64,000 nt of DNA from an uncultured Oscillospiraceae bacterium. Lineage in GTDB: Bacteria; Bacillota; Clostridia; Oscillospirales; Oscillospiraceae. Numbering within the stretch: the stretch's first letter is position 1; each line of letters opens with the position of its first letter. The notes under the pieces were generated by a model. The model was not told where the DNA came from. It made no database searches and was given only the letters and a program-made list of their open reading frames with translations. The DNA is taken from positions 1 through 64,000 of the forward strand of contig CAJUPW010000003.1 in the NCBI GenBank assembly GCA_910588635.1. Reading direction: 5' to 3'. This document shows, one piece after another, positions 17,889 to 23,797 of the stretch. Both the position numbers and the translations under genes were made by a program.

Positions 17889-18290
17889 ATGCAGGCAACA
17901 GGAACGTTACGCGTCCGGGTGTACACCTCCCAGGCGCAGATACCCCTGGAGGGGGCCACTGTGGTGGTGGCCGCGGCAGGGGAGGAGAGCAAGTGGAAGC
18001 TGCTCTCCATACAGAACACCGACAGCAGCGGTATGATACGTACCATTCAAATTGACACCCCGGCGCTGGGGGAGAGCACCTCCCCGGAGGGCCTGCCGGG
18101 GCCCGACGCCCCCTTCGCCACGTGCAGCGTGTGGGCGGAGCAGCCGGGGTACGCCATGCTCCAGGTGGAGAACGTGCAGATATTCCCGGGAGTGGAGACG
18201 GTGCAGAACATGGAGCTGATCCCTCTGCCCCAGGGGCTGTGCAGCCTCCAGCAGCGGGAAGGGCGGGACATCCCGGCTCAGAGCCTGTGA
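17889..18290 (+). CDS. Small protein with carboxypeptidase-regulatory-like (Ig-like) fold, first gene of the SpoIID/PGB set
   Basis: 133 residues with GTLRVRVYTSQAQIPLEGAT and later QPGYAMLQVENVQIFPGVE, the pattern of a CarboxypepD_reg/CNA-B-like beta sandwich in which a short variable loop follows an ALVTV-like strand. It has no signal peptide and no membrane helix. AGGAGGT lies 8 nt upstream. It is 9 bp before the SpoIID-PGB fusion gene, so the three genes from here to 20125 form one unit. A structural or adaptor role in the spore or envelope is an inference from the neighbours. Confidence 0.7.
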   Translation: MQATGTLRVRVYTSQAQIPLEGATVVVAAAGEESKWKLLSIQNTDSSGMIRTIQIDTPALGESTSPEGLPGPDAPFATCSVWAEQPGYAMLQVENVQIFPGVETVQNMELIPLPQGLCSLQQREGRDIPAQSL

Positions 18291-18299
18291 GGTGTCTCT

Positions 18300-19547
18300 A
18301 TGCCCGTTATTATTCCATATGTTCCCCGGACCATCACGGTCCATCTGGGGCTGCCCGACCAGTGGGCGGAGAATGTCACCGTCTCCTTCCCCGACTATGT
18401 GAAAAACGTGGCTTCCAGCGAGATATACCCCACCTGGGAGCCTTCCGCCATCCGGGCCAACGTGCTGGCCATCATCTCCTTCGCCCTGAACCGGGTATAC
18501 ACCGAATTTTACCCCAGCCGGGGCTACAACTTTCAGATTACCTCCACCACCCAGTATGACCAGAAGTTCATCAGGGGCCGGAATATCTTCGAAAACATCA
18601 GCCAGGTGGTGGACGAGATTTTCAACAATTATATCCGCCGCCAGGGCTATGTGGAGCCGCTTGCCGCCAAGTTCTGCAACGGCACCACCTCCACCTGCGA
18701 CGGCCTGTCCCAGTGGGGCAGCCAGGCGCTGGCTCAGGACGGTCTGAACTCCATGGAAATTCTGCGCCACTACTACGGGGACAACATCGAATTGGTGGTA
18801 AACGCCCCCATTCAAAGCATCTCTCCCACCTATCCCCAGACGCCCCTCCGCCTGGGCTCGGTAGGGGAGAACGTGGTGGTGGTCCAGGCCATGCTCAACC
18901 GCATCTCCCAGAATTACCCGGCCATTCCCAAGATTTCCCCCGCCACCGGAGTATTTGACGAGGATACCCGGGAGGCGGTCATCACCTTCCAGCGCATCTT
19001 CAATCTGGTTCCTGACGGGGTGGTGGGCAAGGCCACCTGGTACAAGATGGTATATCTCTACACGGGAATCCTTCAGCTGGCCGAGCTGGTGAGCCAGGGG
19101 CAGGACTTCGTCACCATTCAGTTTCAGTTTTCCGGCCCCCTTGCGGAGGGGGACAGCGGCCCCGAGGTGGGTATTCTCCAGTATATGCTGGCTTTGCTGG
19201 CCCAATTTGACAGCTCCCTGTCCCCCATGACGGTAGACGGCGAGTTCGGTCCGGCAACCGTCCAGGCGGTGCGCACCTACCAGCAGTTGGTGGGCCTCAC
19301 CCCAAATGGCTATGTGGACGAGACCACCTGGAATTCCATTTACAGCAACTTTGCCCTGGCCAACTACTTCCTGCGCCGGGACACGGTGCGGGCGCAGTCC
19401 CTGCGGGAGGACGCCGTGCCGGTAATGGCGGACGGCATGCCGGAGAATGGGCCGGGCCGGTGGGACAACACCCCCCGAATGGGCCAGTATCGGGGCCGTC
19501 CCCTGGAACCGGGTCAGCGGGACGGACAGAGAGGAGCGATGGTATGA
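18300..19547 (+). CDS. SpoIID/LytB-like domain fused to two peptidoglycan-binding domains
   Basis: 415 residues. Residues about 10-175 resemble SpoIID/LytB: VKNVASSEIYPTWEPSAIRA with Glu41 at the place of the SpoIID catalytic glutamate, AKFCNGTTS, and GLSQWGSQALAQDG leading to EILRHYYGD. SpoIID is a lytic transglycosylase acting on denuded glycan during engulfment. Two PG_binding_1 domains follow (about 180-265 and 280-365), each with GxVGxxTW-type ends such as GVVGKATWYKM and GYVDETTWNSI. There is no signal peptide, unlike secreted SpoIID. The C-terminal 45 residues are Arg/Gly/Pro-rich. The start is an ATG 9 bp after the previous gene. Confidence 0.8.
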   Translation: MPVIIPYVPRTITVHLGLPDQWAENVTVSFPDYVKNVASSEIYPTWEPSAIRANVLAIISFALNRVYTEFYPSRGYNFQITSTTQYDQKFIRGRNIFENISQVVDEIFNNYIRRQGYVEPLAAKFCNGTTSTCDGLSQWGSQALAQDGLNSMEILRHYYGDNIELVVNAPIQSISPTYPQTPLRLGSVGENVVVVQAMLNRISQNYPAIPKISPATGVFDEDTREAVITFQRIFNLVPDGVVGKATWYKMVYLYTGILQLAELVSQGQDFVTIQFQFSGPLAEGDSGPEVGILQYMLALLAQFDSSLSPMTVDGEFGPATVQAVRTYQQLVGLTPNGYVDETTWNSIYSNFALANYFLRRDTVRAQSLREDAVPVMADGMPENGPGRWDNTPRMGQYRGRPLEPGQRDGQRGAMV

Positions 19548-20125
19548 AAGACAACACAGCGCAGAGGGAGCTGATGGAGCGGGAGCTGCTGTCCAGGCCT
19601 GTGAGCAGCCTGCAGTATATGCTCCGGCAGCTGTCATTCACATATAAATTCCTGCCGGAGCTGGCGGTGGACGGGGTTTTCGGCGAGCGCACTCTGGAGG
19701 CGGTGATGCGATTTCAGAAGGCGGCGGGCCTGCCGGTCACCGGGACGGTGGACCGGGCCACCTGGAACGCCATCCGAGACGCCTGGCTGGCCCAGCAGTC
19801 CCAGGCCGGCTACTCCCGGGCCACCCGGATATTTCCCTCCGAGGGAATTACGGTCCACGAGGGGGAGACCAAGGAGTATATGATCGTACCCCAGACCATG
19901 TTCAACATTCTGGCCGGGCATTTTGAGGGTATCATCCCCTGTGACGCGGACGGCTGCAACGGCCCCGCCACGGCGGACAACATCCGCTGGCTCCAGCGGG
20001 CGGCCGGACTGCCCGCGACAGGCTGTCTGGATACCGCCACCTGGGGCGCCCTGTCCCATCTTTACGAGATTTTTGTGGTCCAGGACACCGACTGTCAGCC
20101 GGAGTTCACCGGCGGATGGGGTTAA
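19544..20125 (+). CDS. Peptidoglycan-binding protein with two PGB domains
   Basis: 193 residues from the ATG that overlaps the previous stop (ATGA), with GAGGAGCG upstream. Two PG_binding_1 domains are visible, LQYMLRQL through GTVDRATWNAIRDAW (about 20-80) and one ending CLDTATWGALSHLYEIF (about 120-180). No signal peptide or enzyme domain is present. It is the third member of the SpoIID/PGB operon, which ends at the hairpin at 20288-20323. Such proteins may act in the cortex or coat of the spore, but the role here is not known. Confidence 0.78.
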   Translation: MKDNTAQRELMERELLSRPVSSLQYMLRQLSFTYKFLPELAVDGVFGERTLEAVMRFQKAAGLPVTGTVDRATWNAIRDAWLAQQSQAGYSRATRIFPSEGITVHEGETKEYMIVPQTMFNILAGHFEGIIPCDADGCNGPATADNIRWLQRAAGLPATGCLDTATWGALSHLYEIFVVQDTDCQPEFTGGWG

Positions 20126-20126
20126 G

Positions 20127-20285
20127 AACCTGTATTCACAACCTCAAACGACCGTCTGGGCGGGTCTTTCCCAGCCATACTCCGTTAAATTTTCTTGGAA
20201 TACATTCAGTATTCCTGCGAAAATATGCCTTGTCTGGCTGGGAAATCCCTCGCCCATCTGGTATTTTCGGTTATGAATACAGGTT
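20127..20285. repeat. MITE-like inverted repeat element
   Basis: A 159-bp element whose ends, AACCTGTATTCACAACC and GGTTATGAATACAGGTT, pair over 16 of 17 positions. The pairing resumes further in (TGGGCGGG and TTTCCCAGCCA against the inner right arm). It begins 2 bp after a stop codon and has no open frame. No clear target duplication is visible. Confidence 0.7.
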
Positions 20286-20287
20286 AT

Positions 20288-20323
20288 AAAAAATTTCCCG
20301 CCTGACAAGGCGGGAAATTTTTT
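20288..20323. terminator. Bidirectional intrinsic terminator
   Basis: A 15-bp stem AAAAAATTTCCCGCC / GGCGGGAAATTTTTT with a 6-nt loop. It ends the peptidoglycan-binding operon on the plus strand and the small gene at 20322-20507 on the minus strand, whose stop codon lies in its right arm. Confidence 0.85.
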
Positions 20324-20507
20324 AACAGGACGCGCTGGGCAGGTTGTCTACAAAGGCCCGCAGCTGGGACTGACTGGTCACCTGTCCCAACTGGAACAGG
20401 ATGGCGTTGCGCTGCTCCGGAGTGCAGCGGTCGTAGTAGGCGGCGGCCTGGGGATTCTTTTGCAGCAGCTCCCCGAAGGTCACCGCCGCGTTCATGTTCA
20501 AATCCAT
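20322..20507 (-). CDS. Small hypothetical protein (61 aa)
   Basis: 61 residues starting MDLNMNAAVTFGELLQKNP with GAGGTGA 4 nt upstream, and a stop placed inside a strong terminator, which is what a real short gene would show. The protein is Gln- and Ala-rich with predicted helices (CTPEQRNAILFQLGQVTSQS), no signal peptide, and no family that I recognise. It follows the uracil-DNA glycosylase gene by 46 bp on the same strand and could be read from the same promoter. Confidence 0.7.
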   Translation of the reverse strand: MDLNMNAAVTFGELLQKNPQAAAYYDRCTPEQRNAILFQLGQVTSQSQLRAFVDNLPSASC

Positions 20508-20553
20508 ACGATCACCTCAGAGCCAGTATGCCCCGAAGCGCGGAAATAATACC

Positions 20554-21129
20554 TTAATAAGTGTGGTCGCAGATTTCCAGAATTTTGGCCTGAATGACCT
20601 TCAGGTCCTCAAAGGTCTCCGGACGGCGGCGGGGGTCCCGGAGAATAGCGGCTGGGTGGAAGAGGGCGGTCATCCACACACCGTTTTTTTCGAACCACTG
20701 GCCGTGCTCACGGGTGATTTTGAAGTCCTCTTTTATGAGACGGCAGGCGGCGATCCGCCCCAGACAGATGATAATTTTGGGCCGAATGAGGCTCACCTGG
20801 CTGCGGAGATAGTCGATGCAGGCATCCTGCTCGGTGTTCAGCGGGTCCCGATTCTGGGGCGGGCGGCACTTGACCATGTTGGCGATGTACACGTTCTTAT
20901 CCCGGCTCAGATCCACCAGCTCCAGCATGTCGTCCAGCAGCTTGCCCCCCCGGCCAACGAAAGGCTGGCCCTGGAGGTCCTCATTTTCGCCGGGGCCCTC
21001 GCCGATGCACATGACCTCGGCGTTCCGGGGCCCGGTGCCGAAAACCACGTTGTGCCGGGTGTCGGCCAGGGCGCACTTCTGGCAGGACAGGCAGGCCTGT
21101 TCCAGGGCCGCCCAGTCGTGATACAGCAT
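20554..21129 (-). CDS. udg: Type 4 (Fe-S) uracil-DNA glycosylase
   Basis: 191 residues from the ATG at 21129, chosen because GGGAGG lies 7 nt upstream. It shows the family 4 signature: paired N-terminal cysteines (CLSCQKCALADTR) for the 4Fe-4S cluster with two later ones (KCRPPQNRDPLNTEQDAC), the active-site loop GEGPGENEDLQGQPFVGRGG and the late HPAA motif. It removes uracil arising from cytosine deamination in DNA. It is transcribed away from mraZ, and a LexA-box-like sequence lies in the shared upstream region at 21365-21378. Confidence 0.92.
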   Translation of the reverse strand: MLYHDWAALEQACLSCQKCALADTRHNVVFGTGPRNAEVMCIGEGPGENEDLQGQPFVGRGGKLLDDMLELVDLSRDKNVYIANMVKCRPPQNRDPLNTEQDACIDYLRSQVSLIRPKIIICLGRIAACRLIKEDFKITREHGQWFEKNGVWMTALFHPAAILRDPRRRPETFEDLKVIQAKILEICDHTY

Positions 21130-21159
21130 ATCGTTTCCTCCCAATGCAGATTTCGACTT

Positions 21160-21167
21160 AGTATACC
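21160..21167 (-). promoter_or_regulatory. Extended -10 promoter of the uracil-DNA glycosylase gene
   Basis: On the minus strand TGG-TATACT (TATACT at 21160-21165) forms an extended -10 about 30 bp before the ATG. The -35 is poor. Confidence 0.5.
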
Positions 21168-21446
21168 ACGTTTCTCTCCGCCAGAAAAGGTGTTTTTGAG
21201 GAAAAATGAGTAAGAAAAAATTAATTCAAAACTTTTTCGGCGAAGTTTGGCGCAAGGGAGGAGCAATAGGCTTTTGAAAGGGACACAAGATATTGACAAG
21301 CCTGAGAAATTCACGCCGCATATCTTGTATGCGAGAGGAGAATCAAAGGACTTTTTATCGAAATAGAACATGCGTTTTAAACAGGAAAAATGCAAGTTTT
21401 TTAAGAAAATTGCTAAGTTTGGCACAAAAGAGGCAGAAAAAAACAC
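21168..21446. other. AT-rich intergenic region with LexA-box-like site and inverted repeat
   Basis: No gene is supported. It holds AGAACATGCGTTTT at 21365-21378, which fits 12 of 14 positions of the Gram-positive LexA/DinR box including all core positions, and an inverted repeat ACAAGATAT (21285-21293) / ATATCTTGT (21320-21328). It is much richer in A and T than the flanking genes. Confidence 0.45.
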
Positions 21447-21475
21447 TTGATTTTTATGTCAACAGGATTTATACT
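21447..21475 (+). promoter_or_regulatory. Promoter of the mraZ division/cell wall cluster
   Basis: TTGATT at 21447-21452 and TATACT at 21470-21475, 17 bp apart, 72 bp before the mraZ start. Confidence 0.75.
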
Positions 21476-21486
21476 AAAAAAGCAAA

Positions 21487-21542
21487 GTGGAGCGAAGTGG
21501 AGTAGAATCCCTGAATATAGCGTTAAAGTGGGGAGAGGTGAG
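21487..21542 (+). promoter_or_regulatory. Probable MraZ-binding repeats
   Basis: GTGGA at 21487 and 21497, GTGGG at 21528 and GTGAG at 21538 are spaced in 10-bp steps within each pair, like the TGGGN repeats with 5-bp spacers that MraZ binds to repress its own operon. They lie just after the -10. Confidence 0.55.
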
Positions 21543-21547
21543 GGGAC

Positions 21548-21964
21548 GTGACCGGCACATACGAACACAGCATTGACGCCAAGGGCCGGTTGTTCATCCC
21601 CGCCAGGCTTCGGGAAGAGCTGGGCGTCACCTTTTATCTGGCCATGGGCGTGGACGCCTGTCTGGCCATCTACCCTCAGGCCTCCTGGGACCGCTTCACC
21701 GAAAAATTTGCATCCTTGCCTATGAGCCAGTCCAAAGCTATGCGCCCTCTGTTTGCCAACGCCGCCAAGTGCGAGCCGGACAGCCAGGGCCGTATTGTCA
21801 TCCCCCAGAAGCTGCGCAGGTACGCGGGACTGGAGAAGGACGCCGTCATCATCGGAGTTCACGACCGGGCAGAAATATGGTCCGCCGAGGAGTGGAGAGC
21901 CCAGGAGGAGGAAGAGATGACGCCCGAGAAGATGGCCGCCTGCATGGCCGAGCTGGGGTTCTGA
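21548..21964 (+). CDS. mraZ: Transcriptional regulator MraZ
   Basis: 138 residues with two AbrB/SpoVT-like halves: YEHSIDAKGRLFIPARLRE (about 4-22) and CEPDSQGRIVIPQKLRRYAG (about 74-93). It forms a ring that binds direct repeats upstream of its own gene and controls the division cluster. The start is a GTG with GAGGTGAGGGG just upstream. rsmH begins 1 bp after its stop. Confidence 0.95.
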   Translation: MTGTYEHSIDAKGRLFIPARLREELGVTFYLAMGVDACLAIYPQASWDRFTEKFASLPMSQSKAMRPLFANAAKCEPDSQGRIVIPQKLRRYAGLEKDAVIIGVHDRAEIWSAEEWRAQEEEEMTPEKMAACMAELGF

Positions 21965-21965
21965 T

Positions 21966-22901
21966 ATGAGCGAGTTTACCCACCGTCCAGTGCTGCTGGA
22001 CGAGTGCATTGAGGCGCTGAACATCCGCCCTGAGGGAACCTATCTGGACGGCACTCTGGGCCGGGCGGGCCACAGCCGGGAGATTGCCAGGCGGCTGACC
22101 GCCGGGCGGCTGATCTGCGTGGACCGGGACCGGGCGGCGCTGGATGCCGCCCGGGAGCGGCTGGCCCCCTGGATGGATCGGGTGACCCTGATCCACAGCA
22201 ACTTCGACCGGGTGGACGAGATATTGGACGAGCTGTCCCTGTCCTGCGTGGACGGGATGCTCTTCGATCTGGGGGTGTCCTCCCCCCAGCTGGACGATGG
22301 GACAAGGGGCTTCTCCTATATGGCCGACGCCCCCCTGGACATGCGTATGGACCGGGAAGAGGGGGTCACCGCCGCCGGCATTGTCAACGGCTGGCCTCAG
22401 GATGAGCTGCGCCGGATCATTTCCCGGTACGGCGAGGAGCGCTACGCCTCTCAGATTGCCGGGGCCATCGCCCGCCGGAGAGAGGACAAGCCCATCTCCA
22501 CCACTCTGGAGCTGGTGGAGATTATCAAGAGAGCCATGCCGGCCAAGGCCTTGCGGGAGAAGCAGCACCCCGCCAAGCGCACCTTTCAGGCCATCCGCAT
22601 CGCCGTCAACGACGAGCTGGCCTGCGTGGAGCGGATGCTCCAGCGGGCGGTCCCCCGGCTGAACAAGGGCGGGCGGCTGGCTGTGATTACCTTCCACTCC
22701 CTGGAGGACCGCATTGTAAAAACCGGCCTGGCCGAATTTGCCAGAGGATGCACCTGTCCCCCGGATTTCCCCGTCTGCGTCTGCGGAAAGACGCCGGACA
22801 TCAGATTGGTGAACAAAAAACCCATCCTGCCCGGTGGGCGGGAGATTGAGGAAAACCCCCGGGCCCGCAGCGCCAAGCTCCGGGCAGCGGAGAAGCTATA
22901 G
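21966..22901 (+). CDS. rsmH: 16S rRNA (cytosine1402-N4)-methyltransferase
   Basis: 311 residues, the usual length. SAM-binding and family motifs include HRPVLLDECIEAL, YLDGTLGRAGHSREI, FDLGVSSPQLDDGTRGFSY, HPAKRTFQAIRIAVNDEL and FHSLEDRIVK. RsmH methylates N4 of C1402 in the ribosomal P site together with RsmI. It lies in its normal place after mraZ. The ATG follows the mraZ stop almost directly, implying translational coupling. Confidence 0.96.
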   Translation: MSEFTHRPVLLDECIEALNIRPEGTYLDGTLGRAGHSREIARRLTAGRLICVDRDRAALDAARERLAPWMDRVTLIHSNFDRVDEILDELSLSCVDGMLFDLGVSSPQLDDGTRGFSYMADAPLDMRMDREEGVTAAGIVNGWPQDELRRIISRYGEERYASQIAGAIARRREDKPISTTLELVEIIKRAMPAKALREKQHPAKRTFQAIRIAVNDELACVERMLQRAVPRLNKGGRLAVITFHSLEDRIVKTGLAEFARGCTCPPDFPVCVCGKTPDIRLVNKKPILPGGREIEENPRARSAKLRAAEKL

Positions 22902-22914
22902 AGGAGAACACGCC

Positions 22915-23475
22915 ATGGCCGCCAACCGACGCCGTACCACAACTGCATACAGCACATACGGCAGCGCGGCCTATTCCCCCCTCTACGATGGAAACGCCGT
23001 CCGGGTCCCACGCCGGGAGGAGGAGTATATCCCCGTACCCCAGCCCAAGCGGCGGGAACAGGTACGCCGCCACGAGCGAGCCCGGGTGGAGGTGCGGCAG
23101 GCGGGACAAATCGCCCCCTTCGCGGTGGTGGGCTTTCTGGCGGTCGCCGTGTTTGCCGTCATGCTGATTACCAGCTATGCCCAGCTGACGGTGGCCAACG
23201 ACGAAATGGTCTCCCTGCGCCGGGAGCTGTCCCAGCTGAAGGAGGAAAATGTGACCCTGTCCGCCCAGTATGAGAAGGTCTTTGACCTGGCCACCGTCCA
23301 GAAAGCGGTGGAGGACACCATGGTGCGGCCCACAGGGGACCAGGTGGTCTACATCGACCTGTCCGAGCCGGACACGGTGATCGTTTTCGAGGAGGAAAAG
23401 GGCATGTCCGGTCTCCAGACCATTGCGGACGGGATCGAAAGCATTTTCGTCAGCATTACAGAATATTTCCGCTGA
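22915..23475 (+). CDS. ftsL: FtsL-like cell division protein
   Basis: 186 residues from the ATG at 22915 with GAGGAGA upstream. A long Arg-rich cytoplasmic tail (about 65 residues), one membrane helix (AVVGFLAVAVFAVMLITSYA, about 66-86), then a leucine-heptad coiled coil (MVSLRRELSQLKEENVTLS) and a short extracellular end. This is the layout of FtsL/DivIC proteins, which join FtsQ/DivIB and FtsW in the divisome. Sequence conservation in the family is low, so the assignment leans on layout and position between rsmH and the PBP gene. Confidence 0.85.
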   Translation: MAANRRRTTTAYSTYGSAAYSPLYDGNAVRVPRREEEYIPVPQPKRREQVRRHERARVEVRQAGQIAPFAVVGFLAVAVFAVMLITSYAQLTVANDEMVSLRRELSQLKEENVTLSAQYEKVFDLATVQKAVEDTMVRPTGDQVVYIDLSEPDTVIVFEEEKGMSGLQTIADGIESIFVSITEYFR

Positions 23476-23541
23476 CCCGTACATACAGTGGATACGGGCG
23501 GTTGGGCAGGCGCGCAAGCTCACCGGTAAATAGAGAATTTC

Positions 23542-23572
23542 GGGCGCAAGAAATCGTTTCTTGCGCCCTTTT
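23542..23572 (+). terminator. Intrinsic terminator within the division cluster
   Basis: A 12-bp perfect stem GGGCGCAAGAAA / TTTCTTGCGCCC with a 3-nt loop and TTTT. It sits between ftsL and the PBP gene and should reduce read-through from the mraZ promoter. Confidence 0.75.
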
Positions 23573-23797
23573 CCACAAGAAGCGCCGAATCCCTGAGCAC
23601 ACCCGCCCGCAGGCGGGCGTTTCGGAGGCCAACCGCCGCAAAGCGGCGGCTCTTAGGCCGGAGATGGGAGCTTGGAACGGAGCGAGGAAAACAAACCAAG
23701 AGCCGAAAAGCGGGTCTGTTTGTGTTCCGAGTCGGAGTGAAAGCGACCCGGCGGCGAAGGGACCGAGGCGTGACACCACAGGAAGGAGGGAATCTCC
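23573..23797 (+). other. Possible structured RNA leader before the PBP gene
   Basis: No gene is supported here. Several helices are visible: CCCGCC/GGCGGG near 23604, CCGCCGC/GCGGCGG near 23633-23649, and GGAAAACAAAC (23686-23696) with GTTTGTGTTCC (23718-23728). The loop of the last one holds AAGAGCCG (23698-23705), fully complementary to CGGCTCTT at 23647-23654, which would make a pseudoknot. GGAAGGAGGG near the end is the ribosome site of the PBP gene. Confidence 0.45.
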
